Assembly (NCBI GenBank): GCA_964426135.1
Contig: CAYRPN010000142.1
Location: 1 to 14,576 of the forward strand
Reading direction: 5' to 3'
Origin: CAYRPN01 sp964426135
GTDB taxonomy: Bacteria > Planctomycetota > Phycisphaerae > Phycisphaerales > Phycisphaeraceae
DNA length: 14,576 nucleotides
A program made the translations under genes and the position numbers. The notes beneath the pieces are model-generated. The model was not told where the DNA came from and did no database searches. It worked only from the letters and a program-made list of their open reading frames with translations. Positions 7,801 to 14,576 of the stretch are shown here, one piece after another. The stretch's first letter is position 1. Every line of letters starts with the position of its first letter.

Positions 7801-10800
7801 ACTTCGTGTCGGGCGCTCGCAAGCTGTTGGAAACAGAGAGATGCACCGTTGCGTTGTTGCTGTGTTCGCTTCCGTCGTGCAGGCGATAGGTGAACGAGTC
7901 ATTGCCGACAAAGGTCGGACTCGACGGCGTGTAAATGAACGCGCCCGATGCAAGCGGAGTCAGCGAACCGTAACTGGGGCCTGCCACGACGCTCCAGGTC
8001 ATCGGATCGCCGTCCACGTTGAAATCGTTGGCCATCACTCCCTGTTCGCGATTGACGACCAAGGTCCGGCCGTGGGCCAGGGCATACGAATCGGCGTAGG
8101 CGTACGAAGGGGTGTTGGCGACATGGATGTCGCCGTAATAGAGCGGGCTGGACGCCGCGCCGCTGACCAGGCGATAGGAGAAGAAGTCGTGCCCGACGAA
8201 ACCGGCATCCGGCACATATTCAAGCTCGCCGTCGGCGCTGAGACTGAGCGTGCCGTGCGCGGCGTTGGTTTCGATCGATGGAGCAAAGCCGTTCGCATCA
8301 TCCGGAAGCAGTTGATCGGTCCAGTTCAGCTTCAATGTTTCACCGGGTCGGGTCACGAGGCTCACCCACGCGGGGTTCGGCGCCGTCGGCAACGTGACTT
8401 CCAGCGAAACCACGGTCGGCGCGCTGGAGCCGTGCAGTGCGTCAAGCCGGTAGGTGAATTGATCCGCGCCGATGTAGCCGGTGTCCGGCGTGTACAGGAA
8501 CTGTCCGGTGGGGCTGAGGCTCAGCGTGCCGTGCGCCGGTCCGGAGACCAGGATCGCCGCAGGCTGGCCCTGCCTGCCATCATTGGCCAGGAGCGACCGG
8601 CTCGCCTCGTGCACGTGCAGGGGCTGATCGCGCGTCACCTGGTAGCTGTCCGCCACCGCCGTCGGAGGCGCGAGGGAGCCCGAACCTGAAACGCTCAACG
8701 TGACGGTGGCCGGCGCGCTGAATTGAAGTCCATCGCTCGCCCGGTAGGTGAACGAATCCGTGCCGCTGTAGCCGGCGTTGGGCGTGTAACTGAACGCGCC
8801 GTTCTCCGCGAGTTCAACGGTGCCGTGCATGGCAGCCGCGACCACGAACGGGATCATCACATCGCGCTGGGCGTCGGCGTCGTTCGCGAGCACGCCGTAG
8901 GCCGGGGCAACGATCAGGGTCTGGTCGGCGTTCGCGGCATAGGAGTCCCCCGCCGCAACCGGCGCGGTGTTGATCACCTCAATCGTCACTGTGGCCAGGG
9001 CGCTGCCCCCTTGTCCGTCCTTGACCCAGTAAGTGAACGCATCCTTGCCGGTGTAACCCGCGTCCGGCAGATAGCTGAAGGATCCCGTCGGATCGAAACT
9101 GAGCGAGCCGTGACCGGTGGATGTCACAAGCTGGGCGACGATGGAGTCTCCATCGCTGTCGGTGTCATTGGCCAGCACGCCCCGCCAGGCGGGAACGATG
9201 AGCATTCCGGCCATCAGGGCGTCCAGATCGACGGAACTGGCATCCGCGCGGGCGCCGGTCTGACTGTAGACACGTCGCGAATGGCGATGGTTCACGGTGT
9301 AGCTGTCGTCGACCGCGACAGGCTGGTGTTGCTCGCCGCCGACGTGAAGGCTGGTTCGCGCCAGACGGGAGTCGATGCCGTCGCAGACCAGGTAGGTGAA
9401 GTAGTCGTAACCCGTGAACCCAGCCTGCGGGAGATAGGTGAAGGCGCCGGTCGAGGACAGTTCCAACTGGCCCTTGCTGACGCCGCTGATCAGTGTGACC
9501 GTCAACGGCCGGCCCTGCGGGTCGGAGTCGTTGGCGAGCAGGCCGTCGCCCTGTGTCACCGCCAGCATGCCATCGCGCTCAACGGAATAGGATTCGCCCG
9601 ACGCCGAAGGCGGAAGGTTGGTCACATAGATGTTCACAGCCGCGACAGCCCCCGCACGATCACCATCGACCGCGCGGTAGTAGAACGTGTCGTAGCCCGT
9701 GAATCCTGGAGCCGGCGTGTAGCTGAACGAGCCACCTGCATGCAACGTCAACTCGCCGCGCGACGCGCCAATGAAGAGTGCGGCTGTGAGCGGCGCTCCG
9801 GCTGGATCGCTGTCGTTGGTCAGCACGCCTTCCCATGTGGGCACCACCAGCGTGCTGCCGCCGGTCATGGTGTAGGAGTCGCCTTGCGTCACGGGCAGGC
9901 TGGTTTCACCGGTGACGTCAATCGTCACCGTGGCCACGGAGCTTGCATTCGCGCTATCCGATGCGCGGTAACTGAAACGATCGGCACCGACGAAGCCCGG
10001 CGCCGGCGTATAAATGAAGGCGCCGTTGGGATCGAGGGACAAGGTGCCGTACATCGGAGCGTTGAGAACGGTTGCCGTGAGTTCGTCGCCGTCGCCATCC
10101 GAGTCATTCGCCAGCAAACCGTCCCATCGCGAGACATGCAGCGTGCCGCCGCGAGCCACGGAATAGGCGTCGGTGAGGGAAATGGGGACATCGTTGCTCA
10201 CCGTGATGCGCACCCAGTTCGGGGCACTGGCGCCGAACGCATCGCTCGCTTCGTACACAAAACGGTCCTCGCCGACGAAGCCGGCGTCGGGCGTGTAGAT
10301 GAACGACCCGCCCGGCTTCATTTCGAGCGTCCCGCGCGCAGGCTGACGCTTCACGGAAATCGAGAGCACGCTCGTGTCGTCCGGGTTCAGGTCGTTGGCG
10401 AGGATGCCTTGCGGATGCGCCACGATCAGTTGGCGGTCGTGATCGACGGTGTAGCTGTCGGCCGTGGCAGTCGGCGCTTCGTTGACCACCGAAAGGCGCG
10501 CCACCCCCAGGTAGCTGCTGTTGGAAACTCCATCGCTGGCTCGATAGACGAAATAGTCTTCACCCACAAACGTGGCCGCCGGCGTGTAAATGAACCCCCC
10601 GCCGGCGTGCACTTCGACCGTGCCGTGCCGCGCTTGCGTGACGAGAACCGCCTTGAGCACGTCGCCGTCCGCATCGGTGTCGTTGGCGAGCAGACCCTGA
10701 TGAAGGTTGACCACCAGTTCCCGTCCGGCCCGCGGCATGGAGTAGCTCTCGTCGAAGACCACGGGCGTCTGGTTGGTGACATCGATGCGGACCGTGTTCC

Positions 10801-13800
10801 ACCTGGGCATGATCCCGATCATCGCCATGTACGTGAAATAGTCCGACCCGACAAAGCCCGGATCGGGCCGGTAATCGATGCCGCCGAGGCTGTCGATCAC
10901 CAGCGTGCCATGGGTGGTCTCCATGCCCTCGATGACGCTCACCGTGACGTCCTTCTCCGTGCCGATGTTGTCGTTGGCCAAGACGCCTTGACTGAACGGC
11001 AGCACCAGACGGGTGTCGTGCGGCGTGCTGAACACGTCCCGCATGCCCGAGGGCTGCCGCGCGTGCACTCGAATCGTCACCGTCGCCAGCGCTGAATCGC
11101 CGGCGCCGTCGGACGCGAGATAGGTGAAGGTATCGACCCCCGAAAAATCTCCCTGCGGCACATACGCGAACGCACCGTGGTTCTCATCGGTCAGGGTGAC
11201 GGTGCCGTGCGCCGGCTGCGACGCAATGCGGAACGTCAACGGATCGCCATCGTGTGAAATCAAGTTGCGGTTGTGGTCGCGCTCCAGAAGCTCATTGGTC
11301 CCGCGAACGTCGAGTGTGTCTCCCTGGAACATGCTGTACCAGCGGTTTTGCGCCTGCGGCACGGAGTTCGTCACCGTCATCTGCCGCTGGTAGTGCGTCG
11401 AACCAACCTGGTACGTCACCAGCGCCGGGCCACTGAAAGCGCCTTCTGAATGAAAAACCCAATCCTCCCCCGCGCCGTTCTCCAGCGATCCGGCGCTGGT
11501 GGGCGGCTGAGTCAGAATGACGGCCTCCGGCGGCGCGACGGTGATCGACTCGCCGTGATGAACCTCACTGCTCTGGTGCACATAACTGATCGGCCCGGTG
11601 GTGATCTGCGGTGGATTGGTTTCGTCGTTGTAAAGGTGCAGGTCCACGCGAGCTTCGTTGCTCAACGCGTTTCCATCGGTGACTTGGAAACTGAAGAATG
11701 TGTGGGCTTGTGTGTTCACCACCGGTGTGTAGCGGATTTTCGCCACGGGATAGCTCGGGTATTGAATCCCCGTTGAGTTGTCCCAGCCGCCGCCGGCCAT
11801 TTCGAAACCAAGATATTCCACCGTGCCCGATCCGGGCGCTGATTTAGGTACGAACTCCCACGCCAGGGTGTCATAGCTGTCGTCATAGACTCGAACCGAC
11901 AGCACGATCGGCTGCACGTTCGTGTCCGGATCCGTGTTGACCGATTGCACGTGTGAATCGACGAACGGCGTGTCGTCCTGGTTGAAGACCTGGATCAGCA
12001 CTTGTGCGGGATTGCTCCACTCGGATCCATCCCACGCCCTGAAGGTGAACGCGTCGCGACCCACGAAGCCCGCCGAAGGCTCATAGCTGTAGGTACGGGT
12101 GCCGCTGTCGAAATCGAGCGTGCCGTGCTGCGGCTGGCTCACCACTTCATAGGTCAAGGAAGCATCGTCGTCGTCGATGGCCGTCACGTATCGGGTCAGG
12201 ATGTAGTGATCGTGCGAGACGACCTCATAGGCGTTGACGGCCTTGGGCGCCTGATTCGTGTAGAAGAACGAGGCTGTGCCGCGGCTGGTCACGCCGCGAA
12301 CGGTCATCGTGTAGGCGAAAGTCACCTGCCCGACGAACCGCCCCGACGGCACGAACTGCATCGTGCCGTCGGCGGCGAGCGTCAGATTCCCGTTGGACGG
12401 AGCCCGAAGCACCGCGAACTGCGGCGCCTGGTTCGCCTCGCTCGGCAACAGGTAATCCTTGAGATTCAAGGACACCGTGGTGCCCGCGTGATAGCTGCTC
12501 AACTCGATGTCCCACGGCGTCAGCGACGTGTGCGAAACCAGCACGCGCACCACCGCCGGCGCGCTGTGCGACACGCCGTCGCCGGCAACCACCACGAACG
12601 AATCGACGCCCACGAAACCGGCGGCAGGCGTGTAGGTGTAGGCGCCATTGGCGCTCAGGTTCAGCGTGCCGTGCTCCGGATCGCGGACCACGCTGAATGT
12701 GACCGGATCGGCGTCACTGACGTAGCTACTCAGTTGACTCTGCACCGACGTGCCCGAGCTGGTGCCAATGGTGATGGGCGACGTGATCGACGGCACGCCG
12801 TTGACGACATTCACCGTCACCGCCGCGACCGAACTGTCGAGCATGCCGTCGTTGGACACGTAGCTGAACTGATCGCGGCCCACGAAACCTGCGCTGGGGG
12901 TATAGACGAAACTCGTGCCCTCAATGGTCACGTTGCCATGCACGGGCAGAGCCGTCACGCGAATCGTGATCGGGTCGCCGTCACCGGCATTCGCATCGAT
13001 TGGAATCGTCACCGCGGTGTCGTGCGGGGTGCTGGCGGTCAGGTCGTAGGCCGCCGGACGCCAGTTGTAGACCTCCACCGGCACGAACACGACCGAACTG
13101 TCCAGCCGTCCGTCGCTGGCCACGAAGCTGAACCCGTCGGCGCCGATGAAGCCCGCCGGCGGCGTGTAGGTCACCGTCGTGCCGGTGAATGAAACCGTCC
13201 CGTGCTGTGGAGGCTGGTGCGTCCGGATCGAAACTGGATTTCCTTCGGGATCATGCAACCAGAGCGTGCCCGTCCAGGATTGTCCATGACGAGTGACCAC
13301 CTTCTGAGTTCCGACCAACTCGGCCCGCGGCGGACTGTCGGTGATGTGAAAGGTCCAGACGCCCGCCGGACTGTCCGTGATCCCGTCATTGACCACGTAG
13401 GCGAAGCTGTCCATGCCGGTGTATCCGGGCGACGCCTGGTAGGTGAATGCCCCGTTCGAAATGCTCAGCGAACCGTGGGCCGGCGGCGAGGTCACCCGGA
13501 TCGTCACGGCGTCGCCATTGCTGTCGTGCGCATCGAGCGGCGCACTGGTCTGGCCGCCGACGCTTAGATGGCGCACCTGTCCGCCGGCGCTAGGCGCGTT
13601 GTTTGCGACCGTGATGGTCACGATTCCAGGAGCGCTGCGGACAAGGCCGTCGAACGCGGTGTAAGCGAATCCGTCGGTGCCGACGAAGGAATCGTCAGGG
13701 TCATAAACAAAGCCGCCGTTGGGAGCGAGGCTGAGAGTGCCGTGCCTTGGGGCCGCGGTGATCTCGAACAGCACCGTGCCGCCCGGATCGCTGCCCGTGA

Positions 13801-14576
13801 GCGTGCCGGCATGAGTCGCGTTGTGAGGCACGTGGAAAGACAGGTCGCTGACCGATGGAACGCCGTTGTAGGTGTAGACGCTGACGATCGCGACATCACT
13901 CCGCGCCTGGCCGTCGAATGCGACGAAGCTGAAGCTGTCAACCCCCGCATGATCGGCCGCAGGCGTGTACACGAATGAACCACCGGGCTCCATGGCCACA
14001 GTGCCGTGGGCCGGCTGGGCGACGACGAAATAGGTCAGCGCCGCTCCCTCGGCATCCTGCCCGGCGACCGCGCCGCTCACGCTGGTCAGCGCTCCGTCCC
14101 GGACAGCGACTCGTTGCTGACCGTAGGCGACCGGCCGCTGATCACTCGTCGTCGCGGGCAATTCACCGGCATCGGAAATCGCGACGAGCGTGGCGGAGGA
14201 ATCGACCAGCGCTCCGGAGACATCCGAAAACACCAGCTTGAAGAACTCGGTGGTTTCGAGAATACGGTCCGGCATCACCGTGACCATAACCGTCTTGACC
14301 GTCTCGCCCGGCGCGAATTGAACGGAGCCGGACGCTGCCACGTAGTCTTCCGCGGCGTTTGCGGTGAAATCAAGAGTCCTCCAGTTCGCGGAAACCGTCT
14401 CGTCGCTGGGCCGCGAGAGCGCGATCGTGACCGCCGCTTCGACGGGCATCGATGCGCTTTCGACAAGTTGCACGCCGCCGAAAAGCAGGTGGGGCAGCTC
14501 GACGGACGGATCCTCCTCGATCACCTCGACCGCCAATCCCGTCTCGCCGCCGACGTAGCGCGCCAGCGCCAGGCTC
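1391..14576 (-). CDS. Giant polymorphic toxin: Calx-beta, tandem cadherin-like repeats, hendecad rod, HINT, nuclease-like tip (5' partial)
   Basis: One uninterrupted frame ends at TAA (1391-1393) and is still open at the right edge. The TTG at 14536 is preceded in frame by 13 more sense codons (S L A L A R Y V G G E T G), so the true start and any signal peptide lie outside the window. Domain order by residue, counting the TTG as 1, is Calx-beta 19-121, about 27 beta-sandwich repeats 133-2735, Ala-rich helical rod 2741-3870, Pro-rich linker 3871-3891, hydrophobic pretoxin region 3892-4073, HINT 4076-4230 and toxin tip 4231-4381. HINT followed by a short variable C-terminus and a small downstream gene is the standard polymorphic-toxin layout. 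The protein is probably exported and displayed at the cell surface, delivering its tip to neighbouring cells. The export route cannot be seen here. The toxin class is strongly supported, while target and delivery are inferred. Confidence 0.93.
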   Translation of the reverse strand, partial: SLALARYVGGETGLAVEVIEEDPSVELPHLLFGGVQLVESASMPVEAAVTIALSRPSDETVSANWRTLDFTANAAEDYVAASGSVQFAPGETVKTVMVTVMPDRILETTEFFKLVFSDVSGALVDSSATLVAISDAGELPATTSDQRPVAYGQQRVAVRDGALTSVSGAVAGQDAEGAALTYFVVAQPAHGTVAMEPGGSFVYTPAADHAGVDSFSFVAFDGQARSDVAIVSVYTYNGVPSVSDLSFHVPHNATHAGTLTGSDPGGTVLFEITAAPRHGTLSLAPNGGFVYDPDDSFVGTDGFAYTAFDGLVRSAPGIVTITVANNAPSAGGQVRHLSVGGQTSAPLDAHDSNGDAVTIRVTSPPAHGSLSISNGAFTYQASPGYTGMDSFAYVVNDGITDSPAGVWTFHITDSPPRAELVGTQKVVTRHGQSWTGTLWLHDPEGNPVSIRTHQPPQHGTVSFTGTTVTYTPPAGFIGADGFSFVASDGRLDSSVVFVPVEVYNWRPAAYDLTASTPHDTAVTIPIDANAGDGDPITIRVTALPVHGNVTIEGTSFVYTPSAGFVGRDQFSYVSNDGMLDSSVAAVTVNVVNGVPSITSPITIGTSSGTSVQSQLSSYVSDADPVTFSVVRDPEHGTLNLSANGAYTYTPAAGFVGVDSFVVVAGDGVSHSAPAVVRVLVSHTSLTPWDIELSSYHAGTTVSLNLKDYLLPSEANQAPQFAVLRAPSNGNLTLAADGTMQFVPSGRFVGQVTFAYTMTVRGVTSRGTASFFYTNQAPKAVNAYEVVSHDHYILTRYVTAIDDDDASLTYEVVSQPQHGTLDFDSGTRTYSYEPSAGFVGRDAFTFRAWDGSEWSNPAQVLIQVFNQDDTPFVDSHVQSVNTDPDTNVQPIVLSVRVYDDSYDTLAWEFVPKSAPGSGTVEYLGFEMAGGGWDNSTGIQYPSYPVAKIRYTPVVNTQAHTFFSFQVTDGNALSNEARVDLHLYNDETNPPQITTGPISYVHQSSEVHHGESITVAPPEAVILTQPPTSAGSLENGAGEDWVFHSEGAFSGPALVTYQVGSTHYQRQMTVTNSVPQAQNRWYSMFQGDTLDVRGTNELLERDHNRNLISHDGDPLTFRIASQPAHGTVTLTDENHGAFAYVPQGDFSGVDTFTYLASDGAGDSALATVTIRVHARQPSGMRDVFSTPHDTRLVLPFSQGVLANDNIGTEKDVTVSVIEGMETTHGTLVIDSLGGIDYRPDPGFVGSDYFTYMAMIGIMPRWNTVRIDVTNQTPVVFDESYSMPRAGRELVVNLHQGLLANDTDADGDVLKAVLVTQARHGTVEVHAGGGFIYTPAATFVGEDYFVYRASDGVSNSSYLGVARLSVVNEAPTATADSYTVDHDRQLIVAHPQGILANDLNPDDTSVLSISVKRQPARGTLEMKPGGSFIYTPDAGFVGEDRFVYEASDAFGASAPNWVRITVSNDVPISLTDAYSVARGGTLHVSRWDGLLANDSDGDGDELTATVLNAPMYGTLSLDPNGAFIYTPAPGFVGADRFSYRASDSANASSVATVTIDVTGETSLPVTQGDSYTMTGGSTLVVPTWEGVLTNDSDPAGAPLTAALFIGASRGELTLHAGGSFSYTPAPGFTGYDTFYYRAVDGDRAGAVAAVNIYVTNLPPSASGESYSVERDGMLAVTQGDGLLANDSDPQGRPLTVTLISGVSKGQLELSSTGAFTYLPQAGFTGYDYFTYLVCDGIDSRLARTSLHVGGEQHQPVAVDDSYTVNHRHSRRVYSQTGARADASSVDLDALMAGMLIVPAWRGVLANDTDSDGDSIVAQLVTSTGHGSLSFDPTGSFSYLPDAGYTGKDAFTYWVKDGQGGSALATVTIEVINTAPVAAGDSYAANADQTLIVAPAYGVLANDADAQRDVMIPFVVAAAMHGTVELAENGAFSYTPNAGYSGTDSFTYRASDGLQFSAPATVTLSVSGSGSLAPPTAVADSYQVTRDQPLHVHEASRSLLANDGRQGQPAAILVSGPAHGTLSLSPTGQFLYTPDTGYIGADQFTYRLDALHGSSAPTVVSLEVTLPTAPNPAWVSLVTRPGETLKLNWTDQLLPDDANGFAPSIETNAAHGTLSLSADGELEYVPDAGFVGHDFFSYRLVSGAASSPLYYGDIHVANTPSYAYADSYALAHGRTLVVNREQGVMANDFNVDGDPMTWSVVAGPSYGSLTPLASGAFIYTPSSPTFVGNDSFTYRLHDGSEHSNNATVHLSVSNSLRAPDTKFYSATHDRSLHVEPANGLLPHEQDIDGDSISVQIVDGPVQGSLVMNPAGGFTYTPAAGFIGSDSFTFRYTDGIDVSSTHTAHLHVSNSLPLALSNSYSFSPTGVLAVSAENGVLANDAPDPEGDPVTVELTQAPANGTLELKSNGAFLYTPNPNYVGGDTFRYRLSDGLGVTDPVDVYLNSTNRAPFAYDRSYSLVHDTSLLVAPQDTQPLWDPTQSFDSTILVGHSGLDADDDSLTVELVSAPLRGTLSLMKGGVFSYVPEPNSTYTTSFKYRLLDGNASSNEATVLLNVTNSTPFASPDYYSVNRGGRLMVSTAAGNGLTANDFDANPYDKMDVSLVSGSFRVVPGYGVPDSGAAGVLTMEGGSFRYKPAPTFVGRVEFKYTISDGVATSAPATVIIDVGNAAPVAKEDTFYYFANQTEVAITPLANDSDADSDALIFVGEVLSNAGATLAADGLRVTGLTPQGAVFTYKASDGAGLSNLVHLHLVPLPSDSTELLALRQAERTHEETLTSARNTEISASRAPLEARQQAQYDAYRQFETTAATAAGAHVAALSTSRQQLLTALLTTADNELKQERESDQAQKAAERTAAIARWQAEASAGLVYESAVTAALSSRQAAIDGDESTHAAAVAQAEQSLRLARQQVDAQLRQAEEQANVAFAAAEASAYALYQSTVNQLEADHRQADADAAGARDAAIRASRAALKAAMDAVESTLVAAVAQAHASFAAAAAAAGTARAAGLAVAEATRSAAMASALADYQAAPGGPDAHLTGALDVNDSPQYLAAAAAIEAGYRQSIALAEAGYDAAVMRGESVLRAALESARVAQSAAVGAAQQAFDQAQRAADQVFHAASAAATAVFAQRIETAQNAFHAAMDSARGALDAGLAAAAGAYDAASVSAQAAFQQQARAAAAALAAAERAAHEQYEAAASAAFAARSAQLTAAGAALDAALASAAATLDTAAVAADAAFASAVTAAGAALSQTVRAAWTAGETETFAAIQQRAAAIRTAAEAYQLNTKAAETTMANDTKPLREALTASLKQAEETFKAGLRYPDRALRNNLDLYLAMKKNTAAEIAEAENFWTAAAEQYRLNHIALLNAAEASMLAAFSTYHTAVETHSVTLSNSVASAYTLMVTTFAAADLEFAQIMTAAASEPPAGQPGATSFNIQGIDAAATYQTAVVLAAFDRESTYSQAVKDWQIAQAAAGREFADDAADADAAFSLASRQAQNARRQAETSALSQFDQTLRQSAEQLRAGQSAAGTNWSTAVAAAQHGFAVAQTLAGSTLALANEAAQDGYAEALGDALIARTQAGADAQADATDALLAARTAYSQAVVTAGESFIQTVALAASDLAINAAPTEIAREADIAAARAAAIDAWADAQGTAHARHLAAQAAAESGYAASLAAARAAHTTAFAAAAADWLTDVTAAEASAQTQALAADSVAQSADAQAHRAYGLALASSVDQLVRSEADARVQFASTTIAAESARVIAIDAASAAAIADDSVATAAAATAIAAAESALLAGISAADAALLVAETAAASVWHEALAQAQQQHESTVADAAEARLEAAGDHFHTWAVAARAAGKTFLSAQAAADRVLALALERADLTVKRALALAEYALVAAGSPVYSPPADAPAPAPGSAPATGLAMLQQAAAITSGTSLALLHRLRGNYESTQDVRATIATMRIAQAEHVRATMDEANYAVGLSQQRIFSGLSSDSLYAVMAAQDFTGGLIDSLSFGTIKGAFYSNPNSAAYAVGEIAGDIIKTAVAFYLSTLCAPLLAVRVGFLIYDAIGVGQAIYNIVNGEGGVGDYLALLPVLGRKLGKYFKACFEAGTQVIVGFDETPGGGQAITRNIEDIREGDYVLAGDENDPSAPPTLRRVTQVFVKTVTQLRVVDIVGADGATTTLSTTDEHPFFVVNRGWTRADALQIGDTLLQPDGSFVTLTASQVEARSQGVTVYNLEVEGGHTYFVDDGTSGAAVWVHNANFYTGLVKTLKARGSTLIPKYRSNMTWRTISDVNGKAVIVVGQAGRASSATSGHAKAMYDLIKKQATKHDYTYFTVQRSVRTATGGLAKRGGIPDIIGVRKNGIVDVWEVLSDSDRKLALRARVDLALKSVPAATRGIGNVINVLGQIVA
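1847..2311 (-). other. HINT autoprotease domain (residues 4076-4230)
   Basis: The domain opens CFEAGTQVIV with Cys4076 as the splicing-type nucleophile, continues with IEDIREGDYVLAGDE, carries the block-B TxxH motif TTDEHPFF (His4159) and GDTLLQPDG, and ends with YNLEVEGGHTYFVDD and VWVHN. His4229-Asn4230 match the terminal His-Asn of inteins. The next residue is Ala, not Cys, Ser or Thr, so release of the tip by cleavage is expected rather than protein splicing. Its job would be to free the C-terminal 151 residues. All key residues visible to me are intact. Confidence 0.92.
1899..2426 (-). repeat. Direct repeat, copy within the giant toxin gene (pretoxin/HINT)
   Basis: This stretch aligns base for base with 1-528 at a constant offset of 1898, with no insertion or deletion. 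The only differences are at 2044, 2072 and 2076. The right end is sharp: the copies part after 2426, between the codons for D4037 and A4038 of the giant protein. The left end is unknown because the partner copy reaches the window edge. It covers 38 residues before the HINT Cys and most of the HINT domain. Confidence 0.97.
2318..2863 (-). other. Hydrophobic pretoxin region before HINT (residues 3892-4073)
   Basis: After the Pro-rich linker comes a helical part and then TGGLIDSLSFGTIKGAF, followed by AAYAVGEIAGDIIK and two hydrophobic stretches around residues 4008-4032 and 4036-4048. This pattern of a GxxDSxSFG segment, an AYxxGExxG segment and hydrophobic helices immediately before HINT is common in polymorphic toxins, where it is thought to help toxin passage or release. 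No exact family is claimed. The direct repeat starts inside it at A4038. Confidence 0.6.
2927..6316 (-). other. Alanine-rich hendecad coiled-coil rod (residues 2741-3870)
   Basis: Almost pure Ala, Gln, Glu, Asp, Arg, Ser and Thr with few Gly or Pro, so strongly helical. Large hydrophobic residues recur every 11 residues. Examples are F3083, F3094, F3105, F3116, L3127, Y3138, F3149, L3160, Y3171, then L3193, L3204, F3215 and L3226. The same spacing holds for Y2851 to L3016, W3444 to L3598 and I3613 to F3723. Breaks fall at Pro/Gly patches near 3009-3024, 3298-3300, 3400-3412 and 3602-3606. An 11-residue period is that of hendecad coiled coils, which are straight or slightly right-handed. As one continuous helix it would be about 170 nm long (1,130 residues at 0.15 nm). 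It probably acts as a rigid spacer between the beta repeats and the toxin end. It is followed by a Pro/Ala linker at 3871-3891. Confidence 0.85.
6332..11056 (-). other. C-terminal block of tandem-95 cadherin-like repeats with LANDxDxDGD loops (residues about 1161-2735)
   Basis: About sixteen units with turns near residues 1222, 1317, 1414, 1509, 1606, 1701, 1822, 1917, 2015, 2107, 2202, 2298, 2394, 2504, 2614 and a degenerate last one near 2715. The usual spacing is 95-98 residues. Most carry a DSY start, a GVLANDxDxDGD acidic loop, then HGTL, YTPxAGFxGxDxFxY and a final strand. The acidic loops are probable calcium sites, as in cadherin-like bacterial repeats. Three units are longer through insertions (near 1751-1777, 2450-2475 and 2577-2605). 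The last unit has a degenerate LANDSDADSD loop and leads directly into the helical rod. Confidence 0.88.
11057..14140 (-). other. N-terminal block of cadherin-like repeats, short class (residues about 133-1160)
   Basis: About eleven beta-sandwich units, each recognised by HGTL or HGTV, a YTP turn, then GFVGxDxFxY and a DG turn. The YTP-type turns fall near residues 190, 278, 366, 457, 545, 635, 728, 818, about 936, 1027 and 1125, so most units are 88-93 residues. These units mostly lack the LANDxD loop of the later block. Units near 728, 936 and 1027 are degenerate: the last two keep the strand pattern but lose the GxDxF core. They match Big_9, cadherin-like or tandem-95 families in style. 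The likely role is an extended extracellular stalk or adhesive surface. Confidence 0.85.
14174..14482 (-). other. Calx-beta domain (residues about 19-121)
   Basis: The stretch shows the Calx-beta pattern: EDYVAASGSVQFAPGETVKT followed by a VTV strand, then the acidic ETTEFFKLVFS strand and a closing TLVAISD strand. Calx-beta domains bind calcium in sodium-calcium exchangers and integrin beta-4, and in bacteria they occur in large extracellular adhesin-like proteins. The bases to its right continue the protein, so further domains may precede it. Confidence 0.8.

Noticed and set aside
8723..11095. Plus-strand open frame of 790 codons
   Set aside because: It lies wholly antisense to the tandem repeats. 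Its product is Arg, Gly, Val and His rich with periodic pseudo-repeats mirroring the opposite strand. No recognisable domain.
12002..13192. Plus-strand frame of 396 codons
   Set aside because: Antisense to the cadherin-like units, with a His/Arg/Val-rich shadow composition.
14534..14536. TTG as the start of the giant gene
   Set aside because: The frame continues in sense codons to the right edge, no ribosome site precedes it, and the next domain starts straight away, so the gene is simply cut by the window.

Overview
The whole window is read from the minus strand and belongs to one polymorphic-toxin locus. It holds, in gene order (right to left): most of a giant secreted or surface protein gene (14576 down to 1391, 5' end outside the window), a small gene directly behind it that is the probable immunity gene (1372 to 566), and the start of a second, orphan copy of the giant gene's HINT module (about 584 to 1, running off the left edge). 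There is no tRNA, rRNA, transposase or CRISPR array, and no gene-free stretch longer than about 40 bases.

The giant protein has at least 4,394 residues in the window. Residues below are numbered from the TTG at 14536, which is only a convenient origin because the frame stays open to the window edge. The order is: one Calx-beta domain (about 19-121); about 27 cadherin-like or Big_9-like units of the tandem-95 type (about 133-2735); an alanine-rich helical rod of about 1,130 residues with a clear 11-residue (hendecad) rhythm (2741-3870); a Pro-rich linker; a hydrophobic pretoxin region (3892-4073); a HINT autoprotease (Cys4076 to His4229-Asn4230); and a C-terminal tip of 151 residues that looks like a divergent PD-(D/E)xK nuclease. 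The expected logic is that the beta domains and rod present the tip outside the cell, HINT releases it, and the downstream protein protects the producer.

The most interesting feature is a direct repeat. Bases 1-528 and 1899-2426 match except at three positions and encode the same part of the pretoxin/HINT module. They bracket the current toxin tip plus immunity gene. A single crossover between them would remove exactly 1,898 bp and join the giant gene in frame to whatever tip is encoded beyond the left edge. This is the layout of a silent toxin cassette, as known from CdiA and Rhs systems, here on an unusual carrier. The toxin tip and immunity gene are visibly less GC-rich than the carrier (sampled 60-base lines near 45-53% against about 80% in the rod), which fits horizontal exchange.

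The organism cannot be fixed from the sequence. High GC together with giant tandem-95, Calx-beta and Ala-rich HINT proteins points tentatively to Planctomycetota or a related PVC or other environmental bacterium. Many long frames on the plus strand are shadows of this GC-rich gene.
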